This document shows positions 16,102-23,599 of a stretch of 23,599 nt of DNA, one piece after another. The notes under the pieces are model-generated. The model saw only the letters and a list, made by a program, of their open reading frames with translations. It was not told where the DNA came from and ran no database searches. A program made the position numbers and the translations under genes. Each line of letters starts with the position of its first letter. The first letter of the stretch is position 1. The stretch is from Clostridium sp. CAG:632. GTDB lineage: Bacteria > Bacillota > Clostridia > Lachnospirales > Lachnospiraceae. The stretch lies in the NCBI GenBank assembly GCA_000431515.1, contig HF991339.1:13091-36689 (forward strand), in the 5' to 3' direction.

Positions 16102-18447
16102 ATGAAATATCAATCAAAACAGATCAATAATTCAATAAAAAGAAATTCAGCACCGGGCAGACGGATCGGACTGGTAATCGGACTGTTGTGCATACTTGGC
16201 GGTTGTGTGGCCGGAGTGATTCTGCTTCGATCTAAGCTGACAAGGCTCATACAGCCGGAGTCTTATTATAGCAGATATGAGGCTGAGAATTTATTGGAAC
16301 TTCTAAATCAGGGAAAGACGGTATTGGGAGCAGAGGAAGGAGATTTATCCGGGTTTACACAGGCGGATGCACAGATGGCAGTATTGCAGTTAATGGATAT
16401 TGATCTGGAAGAAGAACCGGAGTATTTTCAGGAAACAGAGCTTTCTTTTCTGGAAGAGCAGAAGCCGGAGCAGATTTTAACCAGATCGGAATTCCAGACA
16501 TTTTATGAGTATTTGGTCGCAGAATTAAAGCCGGAACAGGTAGCAGTAGAAGAACTTCTGGTTCTGGATTCCATTTCAGATGAAGAGAACGGAACTTTTA
16601 CACTGGTGACCCCGGAGCAGAATTATATTGTCCGGTCATATCAGGAATCAGAACAAGAAAATTTATGCCGTCAGTTACAGGCATGTGAAGATAAGATCAT
16701 CCGCGTATATGTAACAGAGGATAGAATCATAGAATATACCGGGGAAGGAAAAGAGGGCGTGACATTGGCAAATGTCTGGCTCGAGCAGACAGACGAATCA
16801 CAGGTCCAGATCTTCCTGAAAGGATATCATAAAAGCTATGCCTGCCATCTGGATTCTGAAAACGGAGCGTCCTCAATCGGTAATTCACTGGCGGATGTAG
16901 TTTTAGGACCGCAGGGCGTGACAGATATTGTACTGAAATCCGATACGATTTCTGCTAAGGTTTTGGCGGTTTATGATGATGGTGTCGAAGTGGAAGGGTA
17001 TGGGAAACTGGCACTTTCCGAACAGTACCATATCTACAAGATATATGGAGAGCTGGCGGTAGAGCCGACTTCTCAGATATTGGTAGGATATAAGACGACT
17101 AACTTTGTAGTGGCAGATGGAGTGATTGAGGCGGCTCTGATCACAGAGCCTATCCGGGCAGATAAGATACGTGTGGTACTGGGCAACTCGGATTATACAT
17201 CCTTAATTCATCCGGTAGTGCGCTTAACGGCAAACTGCTCGTATACAATGAATTTTCATGGTGAACAGAAGACCTTTGCGGCAGGTGAGGAGCTGGAGCT
17301 GACGATGTCCTGCGGATATCTGGCAGGCGGCCGGGTACAGATTACGCCGGATGAGGAGAATGGCAGGATACAGATATTAACGATATCCAGAAACGGACAG
17401 AATCCATCGTACCGGGGAAGCATTGAAGTGGCACCGTATGAGGATAGCGGTCTGACTATCGTAAATGAGCTGAGTATGGAAGAATATCTGTATACCGTTG
17501 TACCGAGTGAAATGCCGATCTCATATGGACAGGAAGCATTACAGGTGCAGGCGATTTGTGCCAGAGGCTATGCGTATGCCAAGATGCAGGATGGTACATA
17601 TGCAAAATATGGAGCTCATTTAGATGATAGTACAATGACACAGGTATACAATGCAGTCTCTGAAAGTGATGAGTCGGTTTTGGCAGTGAAGGATACCTAT
17701 GGGATGGTTCCATTCTATAATGGGGAAGTGATTCAGGCTTATTTCTTCTCTACATCCTGTGGAGTAACCTGTACCAATGCAGATGTATGGGATGGAGAAG
17801 CACTGCCGTATCTGACAGATAAGCTGGAGAATGAGCAGGGAGGAGAGTTCGATTTCTCGGATGAAACGGCCTTCCGGAGCTTTATAGATGACTATAGTGC
17901 ATATCAGTGCTATGAACAGAATTATCCGTTGTTCCGGTGGAATATTGTATTTACGCCGGAGGAAATGACTGCCGCCATTAATAAAACAATCCAGCAACGT
18001 TATGAAACCAATCCGGATAAAATCCTGACGAAACAGGCAGACGGTTCTTATATCAGCCAACCGATCAAAACCATTGGACAGGTGACTTCTGTAGAAGTGA
18101 CAAAGCGTGGAAAAAGCGGAATCGTAAAAGAAATTACGATCAAGGGAACAGAGGCTGAAATCCTGGTGACCGGACAGACCAACGCAAGAGCATTGATCAC
18201 ACCGGCGGATGTGGTGATACATCGGAAGGATGGAAGTGAATCGAAAGGCTGGGCATTGATTCCGAGTCCGTTTTATTATATAGTGCTATCAGAGGATGGT
18301 AATTATCATATGATCGGCGGAGGATTTGGTCATGGTGTCGGCATGAGCCAGAATGGAACCAAGGTAATGACAGAACAGGGGCATTCCGCTGAGGATATCA
18401 TAAGACACTATTATACTGGTGTAGAGATACATAATATATATCAGTAA
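16102..18447 (+). CDS. SpoIID/LytB-domain protein, membrane-anchored
   Basis: 781 aa from ATG 16102; the AAGGTG at 16087-16092 serves as ribosome site, which makes the in-frame GTG at 16090 unlikely as a start. After a basic N-terminus there is one membrane helix (about 22-42). Residues 50-430 are an extracellular region I do not recognise. The SpoIID domain occupies about 435-781: VPSEMP with the glutamate (about 470) that is catalytic in SpoIID, the segment AYFFSTSCGVTCTNADVW near 547-563, and the C-terminal GGGFGHGVGMSQNGTKVM with HYYTGVEI. SpoIID enzymes are lytic transglycosylases that cut denuded peptidoglycan; relatives such as LytB act as amidase enhancers. At more than twice the length of SpoIID (about 340 aa), it is probably a vegetative or sporulation wall-remodelling paralogue. 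The downstream YihY gene starts 26 nt later and is likely co-transcribed. Confidence 0.88.
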   Translation: MKYQSKQINNSIKRNSAPGRRIGLVIGLLCILGGCVAGVILLRSKLTRLIQPESYYSRYEAENLLELLNQGKTVLGAEEGDLSGFTQADAQMAVLQLMDIDLEEEPEYFQETELSFLEEQKPEQILTRSEFQTFYEYLVAELKPEQVAVEELLVLDSISDEENGTFTLVTPEQNYIVRSYQESEQENLCRQLQACEDKIIRVYVTEDRIIEYTGEGKEGVTLANVWLEQTDESQVQIFLKGYHKSYACHLDSENGASSIGNSLADVVLGPQGVTDIVLKSDTISAKVLAVYDDGVEVEGYGKLALSEQYHIYKIYGELAVEPTSQILVGYKTTNFVVADGVIEAALITEPIRADKIRVVLGNSDYTSLIHPVVRLTANCSYTMNFHGEQKTFAAGEELELTMSCGYLAGGRVQITPDEENGRIQILTISRNGQNPSYRGSIEVAPYEDSGLTIVNELSMEEYLYTVVPSEMPISYGQEALQVQAICARGYAYAKMQDGTYAKYGAHLDDSTMTQVYNAVSESDESVLAVKDTYGMVPFYNGEVIQAYFFSTSCGVTCTNADVWDGEALPYLTDKLENEQGGEFDFSDETAFRSFIDDYSAYQCYEQNYPLFRWNIVFTPEEMTAAINKTIQQRYETNPDKILTKQADGSYISQPIKTIGQVTSVEVTKRGKSGIVKEITIKGTEAEILVTGQTNARALITPADVVIHRKDGSESKGWALIPSPFYYIVLSEDGNYHMIGGGFGHGVGMSQNGTKVMTEQGHSAEDIIRHYYTGVEIHNIYQ

Positions 18448-18472
18448 ATAGCAGATTAGGAGTTAGTTAAGA

Positions 18473-19330
18473 ATGAAACGGTTAATAGAATTGATTGAAG
18501 ATTTTTCAAAACGATCAAAGGAAGATAATATATCGGCATATGCAGCGCAGGCAGCATTTTTTCTGATATTATCTGCATTTCCATTTATGATATTACTATT
18601 AACGCTTACCAGATTTCTGCCGGTGGAGCAGGAGGCATTTATCCATATCTTAAAAAATGTAGTAACAGAAGAAATGGAGAGCTATGTAATAAATATTCTG
18701 GATGAATTGATCAGCCGCTCCGGAAATACAATTATGTCATTCTCCATTATAGCAGCATTATGGTCGGCATCCAGGGGATTGCTGTCTATCAGCAATGGAC
18801 TGAACTCTGTTTATCGCACCAGGGAATCCCGTAATTATTTTGTCCTGCGGTCAATAGCAGCTTTTCATACCTTGATCGTACTGGTGGCAATGATTATACT
18901 GCTGGTTGTATTCGTATTCGGTAATTCGCTTTATGAGCTGATTTCGGTTCGCATACCGTTTATGAATGATGTTGCTACTTTGATCATCAGTATTCGGGTC
19001 ACAGTTGGATTTGTATTACTTTTTTTTATGTTTATTGCGATGTATAAAGGACTTCCGAGTCATAAGATCACAGTCCGTCAGGCAACACCGGGGGCCTTGT
19101 TCTCTGCACTGACGTGGATTCTGGTATCGTTTGGCTTTTCCATCTATATCAACCATTTTAACAATTATTCCAGCGTTTACGGAAGTCTGGCGGGGATTGC
19201 GATCGCCATGGTCTGGGTATATCTGATGATGAGCATTGCTTTGTGGGGAGGAGAACTGAATGCTTATATTATTGAATTTTATCCGGAGAAAGTAGAGAAA
19301 AAGAAGGAAAAGGGAAAGGAGAAAAAGTAA
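18473..19330 (+). CDS. yihY: YihY/BrkB-family inner-membrane protein
   Basis: 285 aa from ATG 18473, ribosome site TAGGAG about 10 nt upstream. The N-terminal sequence SAYAAQAAFFLILSAFPFM is the characteristic opening of the YihY/BrkB (formerly RNase BN) family. About six transmembrane helices follow, with the conserved middle segment ALWSASRGLLSISNGLNSVY, then RQATPGALFSALTWILVS and YGSLAGIAIAMVWVYLM toward the C-terminus. The tail is a run of lysines and glutamates after WGGELNAY, so it is presumably cytoplasmic. The family's biochemical function is not settled; it is not RNase BN. It is likely in one transcript with the SpoIID-domain gene. Confidence 0.93.
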   Translation: MKRLIELIEDFSKRSKEDNISAYAAQAAFFLILSAFPFMILLLTLTRFLPVEQEAFIHILKNVVTEEMESYVINILDELISRSGNTIMSFSIIAALWSASRGLLSISNGLNSVYRTRESRNYFVLRSIAAFHTLIVLVAMIILLVVFVFGNSLYELISVRIPFMNDVATLIISIRVTVGFVLLFFMFIAMYKGLPSHKITVRQATPGALFSALTWILVSFGFSIYINHFNNYSSVYGSLAGIAIAMVWVYLMMSIALWGGELNAYIIEFYPEKVEKKKEKGKEKK

Positions 19331-19340
19331 AAAGCTTGTA

Positions 19341-19369
19341 TTGAAGTTTAGTTTTTCTTTTGATATAAT
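19341..19369 (+). promoter_or_regulatory. Sigma-A-type promoter for the DivIVA-like gene
   Basis: TTGAAG (19341-19346) and TATAAT (19364-19369) are 17 bp apart. Transcription would start near 19376, leaving a leader of roughly 87 nt that contains a weak inverted repeat, GTTCAT...ATGAAC (19385-19422). Confidence 0.75.
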
Positions 19370-19462
19370 GTAATATAAATAAAAGTTCATAAAAATTAAA
19401 GGTTTTTTTGTGAAATATGAACCATACATATATGAGATGAAAAAATAGGAAGGGAGATTATT

Positions 19463-20137
19463 ATGAATGATATTGTAGTCTCAAGTGAGAAACAGTTTGG
19501 ACGGGCATTGTTTGGACTTAACAGAAACGAAGTTTATACATATTTGAATCAGGTACGTAGTGCATATGAGGAATTGCAGTTACAGATACAAGTATTGAAA
19601 GAGCAGAATGATAAGCTGTCTGATTCTAACCGGGATAATGCATTAAAGCTTTATAACCTTCAGAATGATATTACAGAAGCGAAGCGTAAGGTAGATCGTT
19701 CCAATGTTGAAGTTGAGTCCTTAAAGAAAGAGAATCGTTCTTTAAGACAGGAGTTGGATGCGGCAGAACGGAGAATCCAGAAGCTGACGGATGAGCTGAT
19801 CAAGAACGGTGGAGAGCTGAAGACGGATGAACCGGTTAAACGGGAAGATCCGCATAGTGCAGCTGTTAAGCAGGAAAGACCGGAACCGATTTTTGCAAAA
19901 CCGGTACAGGAAGAGCCAAAGACCGGCAATATTAAGGATATATTTGCGGATCTGAGAAAAGAGGCTGCACAGGAAGCTGCAGAGGAGAAGAAACCGGAGC
20001 CGGTTGTACAGGAAGCAGAACCGATTACTTCAGAAGACGGAGAAGAAGTATATGCCGGTGAAGTAGAAGTTAAAGTCGATGAGAGCATGCTGATCGGAAA
20101 CGATGATGATGAGGATGAAGGATTTAACTTCTTATAA
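19463..20137 (+). CDS. DivIVA-like coiled-coil protein
   Basis: 224 aa from ATG 19463, ribosome site GGGAG 5-9 nt upstream. The N-terminal KQFGRALFGLNRNEVYTYLN matches the short conserved opening of DivIVA/GpsB proteins, where a hydrophobic residue and an EV-x-x-YL/FL motif begin the coiled coil. A long coiled coil spans about 28-118 (QLQIQVLKEQNDKLSDSN, ESLKKENRSLRQELDAAERR). The last 100 residues are a flexible Pro/Glu/Lys-rich linker ending in an acidic tail (DDDEDEGFNFL). DivIVA-family proteins sit at curved membranes and division sites and recruit partners for division, wall growth or sporulation. The gene has its own promoter and terminator, so it is a single-gene unit. The fit to the family is clear at the N-terminus only; the specific role is unknown. 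Confidence 0.8.
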   Translation: MNDIVVSSEKQFGRALFGLNRNEVYTYLNQVRSAYEELQLQIQVLKEQNDKLSDSNRDNALKLYNLQNDITEAKRKVDRSNVEVESLKKENRSLRQELDAAERRIQKLTDELIKNGGELKTDEPVKREDPHSAAVKQERPEPIFAKPVQEEPKTGNIKDIFADLRKEAAQEAAEEKKPEPVVQEAEPITSEDGEEVYAGEVEVKVDESMLIGNDDDEDEGFNFL

Positions 20138-20143
20138 GTGATG

Positions 20144-20175
20144 AAAACCGAAGTGTAACAGCTTCGGTTTTTTTT
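20144..20175 (+). terminator. Intrinsic terminator of the DivIVA-like gene
   Basis: AAAACCGAAG (20144-20153) pairs perfectly with CTTCGGTTTT (20162-20171), followed by more T residues to 20175. It lies 6 bp after the stop. Confidence 0.93.
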
Positions 20176-20183
20176 CATATAAT
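20155..20183 (+). promoter_or_regulatory. Possible promoter of the S8 protease gene, overlapping the terminator
   Basis: TATAAT (20178-20183) has GTAACA (20155-20160) 17 bp upstream, matching 4 of 6 bases of the -35 consensus. The -35 element would lie in the terminator loop. The -10 is good and the -35 is weak. Confidence 0.4.
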
Positions 20184-20212
20184 GCAATAATGATAAGCTG
20201 CAGGGATAAATG

Positions 20213-21934
20213 ATGATTCAGGAATGGAGAAAGACTTGCAGAGACCGGATCACAAGCAATGACTATGCCGATTATATTGTTTCTTATTATGAGAACCGGG
20301 GACAGTTAGAAACATATTTTAGAAATGAATGCCTGAAATTTATAGATAATAACCTGGCTATCGTGACAATCGACAGGGCTGATATTGATATGATGAATGT
20401 GATCGCTACATTATATTATATGGTTCCGAAGTGTTATGGACTAATGGATACCGGCAGTATAGAAGAGAGCGGGATCTATAAAGTACAGAACCAACCGGTA
20501 CTGAATCTGCGGGGGCGGAATGTTCTGGTCGGAATTATCGATACAGGAATTGACTATCAGAATCCATTGTTTCGTTGGTCTGATGGGAGTACGAGAATAG
20601 AAGCGATTTGGGATCAGACAATTCAGGCAGAAATACCGCCGGAAGGCCTTTTGTATGGAAGTGTATATAGTAAGGCACAGATAAATGAGGCTCTTCAGAC
20701 AGAAAATCCACTGGAGCTGGTGCCGAGTCAGGATACGAACGGGCATGGGACGTTTGCTGCAGGAATCATTGCCGGGGGAGAAGATCCGGGAAATGACTTT
20801 ATAGGTGCCGCACCGATGGCGGATCTGTTAGTTGTTAAACTGAAGCAGGCGAAGCAATATTTAAAAGACTTTTATTTCCTGAATGGAGATGAAGTATATC
20901 AGGAAACAGATATTATTCAAGCTGTTTCCTATCTGGTTTCCGAGGCGGTCAGACTGGAGAAACCGCTGTCTATCTATATAGGAGTCGGAACAGCGAGCGG
21001 TGATCATGCGGGACAGGGAAGCTTAAATCAGCTGCTGAACCGAATCAATCTGGCACCGAATTTTATAGTGTCTGTTCCGGCAGGTAACGAAGGGAGTGCA
21101 AGACACCATTTTTCGGGTGTAGTAACCGATGATAAGGCATACCGGGAGGTAGAGCTGAATGTCGGAGCCGATGAGCCCGGATTTGTCATGGAATTATGGG
21201 GAGAAGTCCCAGGCACATATGCGATTGGAATTGAATCGCCGTACGGAGAAGTGGTTGAACGGATTCTGCCGTTGTTTAACCGCAGACAGCGGATAGATTT
21301 TATTTTAGAGAGGACGCTGGTGGAAGTAGCCTATGTTCTGGCGGAGGATTTGTCGGGAAAGCCGTTGATATTTATACGGATGGTGACACCAAGGGAAGGA
21401 ATATGGCGATTCCGTGTATTTGCATCCGGTAACAGCAGAAATGAGTTTCATATATGGCTTCCGATCCGGAAATTTCTTTCGGAAAATACATTCTTTCTAA
21501 GGCCGGATCCGTTTATAACATTGAGTGATCTCGGAACCGGAGAAGGTTCGATTACGGCAACGGCATATAATCATACAACAGGAGCACTTTATCTGGAGTC
21601 CAGCCGTGGATATACAGTTGATGGAAGAGTGAAGCCGGATCTGGCGGCCCCGGGAGTAAATGTATATGGCCCGGCGGTTCGGGAAAGGCAGGATGCTCCA
21701 TATGGTTATATCAGAAAGAGCGGAAGCAGTATAGCAGCGGCACATGTGGCAGGTGCAGCAGCACTGTTGATGGAATGGAGTGGCAGGCTCAGATTGAGCG
21801 GTACACAGATCAGGCGGTATCTGCTCCGGGGAGCCGGACGGAATCCGGAGCAGGAATATCCGAATCCGTCATGGGGATATGGAACATTGGATCTATATGG
21901 AACATTTGAACGATTAACGCAGAATCGAAGCTAG
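20213..21934 (+). CDS. S8 (subtilisin) family serine protease, Csp-like, apparently cytoplasmic
   Basis: 573 aa from ATG 20213; AGGG at 20202-20205 is 7 nt upstream, which favours it over the adjacent ATG 20210. The subtilase triad is intact: Asp110 in GIIDTGIDY, His178 in DTNGHGTFAAG and Ser506 in SGSSIAAAHVAG (a variant of the usual GTSMATPHVAG), with the oxyanion Asn near 292 in PAGNEGS. Between His and Ser lies the large jellyroll-type insertion (about 300-450) typical of clostridial Csp proteases such as CspB, which activate cortex hydrolases in germination. There is no signal peptide; the first 90 residues could be a prodomain. Many Lachnospiraceae carry Csp-like genes whose roles are not defined. 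The next gene starts 13 nt downstream and should share the transcript. Confidence 0.9.
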   Translation: MIQEWRKTCRDRITSNDYADYIVSYYENRGQLETYFRNECLKFIDNNLAIVTIDRADIDMMNVIATLYYMVPKCYGLMDTGSIEESGIYKVQNQPVLNLRGRNVLVGIIDTGIDYQNPLFRWSDGSTRIEAIWDQTIQAEIPPEGLLYGSVYSKAQINEALQTENPLELVPSQDTNGHGTFAAGIIAGGEDPGNDFIGAAPMADLLVVKLKQAKQYLKDFYFLNGDEVYQETDIIQAVSYLVSEAVRLEKPLSIYIGVGTASGDHAGQGSLNQLLNRINLAPNFIVSVPAGNEGSARHHFSGVVTDDKAYREVELNVGADEPGFVMELWGEVPGTYAIGIESPYGEVVERILPLFNRRQRIDFILERTLVEVAYVLAEDLSGKPLIFIRMVTPREGIWRFRVFASGNSRNEFHIWLPIRKFLSENTFFLRPDPFITLSDLGTGEGSITATAYNHTTGALYLESSRGYTVDGRVKPDLAAPGVNVYGPAVRERQDAPYGYIRKSGSSIAAAHVAGAAALLMEWSGRLRLSGTQIRRYLLRGAGRNPEQEYPNPSWGYGTLDLYGTFERLTQNRS

Positions 21935-21947
21935 GAGGAAGGAAACT

Positions 21948-22295
21948 ATGCGTAAGAAGATATTAAAGTATAAGGCAGAGATTGATGAAATGTTGAAAAA
22001 TCCGCCGAAGGACATTGATTATGCGGAGGAAGAGCGGAAGCATCTGATCCAGATTCAGTTTTTTATGCATGAAAGACTGGTACATGAGATCATTATGGTA
22101 TTATTTGCACTTAGCACAATTCTGGTATTTATAGAAACCGTGCGGACTGCAGAAATCTTATTTGCAGTTCTGCTGGTGGCACTTCTTATATTACTGGTTC
22201 CGTATATTATGCATTATTACGTATTGGAAAATAGCGTGCAATATATGTATGAACAATATGATGAAATGGAACGCCGGCGAACCGGCGCCCATTAA
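21948..22295 (+). CDS. Small two-helix membrane protein of unknown function
   Basis: 115 aa from ATG 21948, with an excellent ribosome site (AGGAGGAAGG, 21933-21942). The N-terminal 44 residues are charged and likely helical. Two hydrophobic helices lie at about 45-63 and 68-88, separated by a short FIETVRTAE turn, and a charged Tyr/Met/Glu-rich tail follows. With this layout both ends would be cytoplasmic. I do not recognise the family. It follows the S8 protease by 13 nt, so it is likely co-expressed and might interact with it, though nothing in the sequence shows that. Its last codons form the hairpin shared with the opposing lipoprotein gene. Confidence 0.8.
   Translation: MRKKILKYKAEIDEMLKNPPKDIDYAEEERKHLIQIQFFMHERLVHEIIMVLFALSTILVFIETVRTAEILFAVLLVALLILLVPYIMHYYVLENSVQYMYEQYDEMERRRTGAH
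22265..22293. terminator. Strong hairpin between convergent genes (bidirectional or minus-strand terminator)
   Basis: AATGG/CCATT (22265-22269 with 22289-22293) encloses CGCCGG/CCGGCG (22272-22277 with 22282-22287). The loop reads CGAA on the plus strand and UUCG on the minus-strand RNA. It overlaps the end of the plus-strand gene and follows the lipoprotein stop. T runs are poor on both sides. Confidence 0.6.
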
Positions 22296-22305
22296 GGAAA
22301 CGGTA

Positions 22306-22644
22306 TTATCTGCCTTTGCTTTCGGTGCTGTTGTTTGTTTCGGATGTAGATGAATGGGTCCCGTTTGTGACGTCCTTGATCATATTTCCGGCACCGTCAG
22401 CAGCATCATCGACAATGTTTCCGGCATCGTCAACCATGTTTCCGACATCATTTCCGACATTATTGATGGTGTCGCCAATATCCTTTCCGACATTTGTGCC
22501 GGAGCTATTGTTTGAACTGTCGGTAGAAGAATTGCCTGTATTGTTTGGCATTCCGGTGTTGGTCTTGTTTCCGCATCCGGTGAATGTGAAAGCAATGGTG
22601 ATCAGGCAACAGCATAAAATCAGACTTTTTTTCATCATTTTCAT
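22306..22644 (-). CDS. Small lipoprotein with Gly/Asp/Asn-rich repeats
   Basis: 112 aa on the minus strand. The start at 22644 is set by AAAGGAG 7 nt upstream; longer in-frame starts lack this. The N-terminus MKMMKKSLILCCCLITIAFT followed by FTGC is a lipoprotein signal with Cys24 as the probable lipidated residue, so the protein would sit on the outer face of the membrane. After a Ser/Asn/Thr-rich linker comes a run of related short units (DIGDTINNVGNDVGNMVDD, then AGNIVDDAADGAGNMIKD) with hydrophobic residues at a regular spacing, which looks like an amphipathic helix. The tail is Ser/Thr-rich. Function is unknown. It lies 99 nt downstream of the deacetylase gene in the same direction and may be co-transcribed. 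Confidence 0.85.
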   Translation of the reverse strand: MKMMKKSLILCCCLITIAFTFTGCGNKTNTGMPNNTGNSSTDSSNNSSGTNVGKDIGDTINNVGNDVGNMVDDAGNIVDDAADGAGNMIKDVTNGTHSSTSETNNSTESKGR

Positions 22645-22743
22645 AATCTGACTCCTTTCCATATGTGAATTACACATAGTTAGTATGGACGGTTTTAAAA
22701 CGAATATACGGAAAGAAAGTGGAAAGTATAATAAATGATGCAA

Positions 22744-23541
22744 TCAGTCAGAAAACTGACGGCCGGTATGGTCTATGGTATAATGGTCCGGATAAACAAG
22801 GTCGCTGATCGTAACGAATCGATATCCCTGAGCTTCCAGACCGGTAAGAAGGCGGTCCAGTGCATCACGTGTATATCTGGTTCCGTTATGCAGCAGAATA
22901 ATAGCACCGTTATCCAGATCCGGGTCGGATAAAACAGTTTCTATGATATGATCTGCACCATACTCTTTCCAGTCAACGGAATCTACGTTCTGATTGATAC
23001 AGGAATAATTACAGGAATGAGCAGCCGAGACAACCCGGTCGTCCCAATCGCTGTACGGAGCCCGGAAAGCCGTCATGGAATATCCGGTGAGGTCAAGGAT
23101 CCTCTGATGACAGGTCATGATTTCGTCAAGGATTTCTGTATCGGACAAGGTGGGCATATGCTTATGATTCGTACCATGATTGGCAAGCTCATGCCCATGC
23201 TGATAGATGGAGTGTATGGCATCCGGATATTTTTCCACCCAGTCACCGGAGACAAAAAACGTGGCTTTTGCATGGTGGGCATCTAAAATAGCCAGAATAT
23301 CGTCAAGATCCTCATCACCCCAGGCGGCATCAAAAGTAAGTGCAAGAACCGGCTCCTCTGTTTCAACGCTGTATATGGGTAATTCGTTTTGTATGATGGC
23401 AGAGACCGGTGTGAAGATTGCAGGATTGTGTAGATAACCGGCACAAAAATACAGACAGACAGCGAATAGCAGAATACCGGTCATACAACGCATATATTGG
23501 ATATTAATATCTTCAACAACTGTAAAAAGCTTTGATTTCAT
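22744..23541 (-). CDS. Polysaccharide deacetylase (CE4, NodB domain), PdaB-like
   Basis: 265 aa on the minus strand, with one N-terminal hydrophobic segment (about 20-38) acting as a signal anchor, so the enzyme domain is extracellular. CE4 motifs are in order: LTFDAAWGDED (D71 and probably D76, split as in PdaB-type proteins rather than TFDDG), HGTNH (H122 and H126, metal ligands), FRAPYSDWDD (R160), DSVDWKEYGAD and IILLHNG (H218). The enzyme should remove N-acetyl groups from peptidoglycan or another amino sugar polymer. PdaB-type proteins act in sporulation in Bacillus. The ribosome site before ATG 23541 is weak (GGATGG). All catalytic residues appear present. The exact substrate is not shown by the sequence. 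Confidence 0.92.
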   Translation of the reverse strand: MKSKLFTVVEDINIQYMRCMTGILLFAVCLYFCAGYLHNPAIFTPVSAIIQNELPIYSVETEEPVLALTFDAAWGDEDLDDILAILDAHHAKATFFVSGDWVEKYPDAIHSIYQHGHELANHGTNHKHMPTLSDTEILDEIMTCHQRILDLTGYSMTAFRAPYSDWDDRVVSAAHSCNYSCINQNVDSVDWKEYGADHIIETVLSDPDLDNGAIILLHNGTRYTRDALDRLLTGLEAQGYRFVTISDLVYPDHYTIDHTGRQFSD

Positions 23542-23599
23542 AAAAATCCATCCGGATGTTCTTCGTAATAGTGTATGTACAGAAGCTATAGATTAGTAC

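Noticed and set aside
17620..18222. 200-aa minus-strand open frame
   Set aside because: It is opposite the conserved SpoIID domain, has no ribosome site and no recognisable motifs.
19660..20187. 175-aa minus-strand Ser-rich open frame
   Set aside because: It is a shadow of the DivIVA-like coiled coil and acidic tail, and begins within the downstream promoter and terminator region.

Overview
The window looks like a Clostridia chromosome segment, most likely Lachnospiraceae. This is inferred from the modest G+C, strong AGGAGG-type ribosome binding sites, sigma-A-like promoters (TTGNNN-17-TATAAT), a SpoIID-like enzyme, a DivIVA-like coiled-coil protein, a Csp-type subtilase, and type IV pilus genes without any outer-membrane components (no PilQ or PilP). 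No rRNA, tRNA, insertion sequence or CRISPR array was seen. Species cannot be named from the sequence alone.

Region 1 (about 1-14,935) is a co-directional type IV pilus (T4P) locus ending in a clear intrinsic terminator. In order it holds: a major-type pilin gene broken by a perfect 19-bp tandem duplication; a strong hairpin; a prepilin peptidase (PilD); a PilM-PilN fusion; a PilO-like protein with an extra C-terminal region; a 488-aa pseudopilin; an 850-aa PilX/GspK-like protein with a beta-rich body; a GspH/FimT-like pseudopilin; a PilW/GspJ-like pseudopilin; and a 1,719-aa membrane-anchored extracellular protein. Most junctions are tight: one is an ATGA stop/start overlap, and several Shine-Dalgarno sequences overlap or abut the previous stop. 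The motor ATPases and the PilC platform protein are not in the window and presumably lie upstream. The likely logic is that PilD processes the pilins, PilM/N/O form the inner-membrane assembly platform, and the large minor pilins plus the giant protein form or present a specialised tip or surface structure.

Region 2 (14,936-16,020) holds a small anchored acidic protein of unknown function. It is followed by a probable non-coding RNA of about 265 nt with its own near-consensus promoter and terminator; 6S RNA is my best guess.

Region 3 (16,090-20,175) has envelope and cell-shape genes: a SpoIID/LytB-domain protein, a YihY/BrkB membrane protein, and a separately promoted DivIVA-like coiled-coil protein with its own terminator.

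Region 4 (20,176-23,541) has a Csp-like S8 protease with an intact catalytic triad, followed by a small two-helix membrane protein. Converging on them from the minus strand are a CE4 polysaccharide deacetylase (PdaB-like) and a small lipoprotein. The two convergent units end 10 bp apart at a shared strong hairpin.

The most notable observations are the reversible-looking frameshift in the pilin gene, the modular giant protein at the end of the pilus operon, the PilM-PilN fusion, and the ncRNA.
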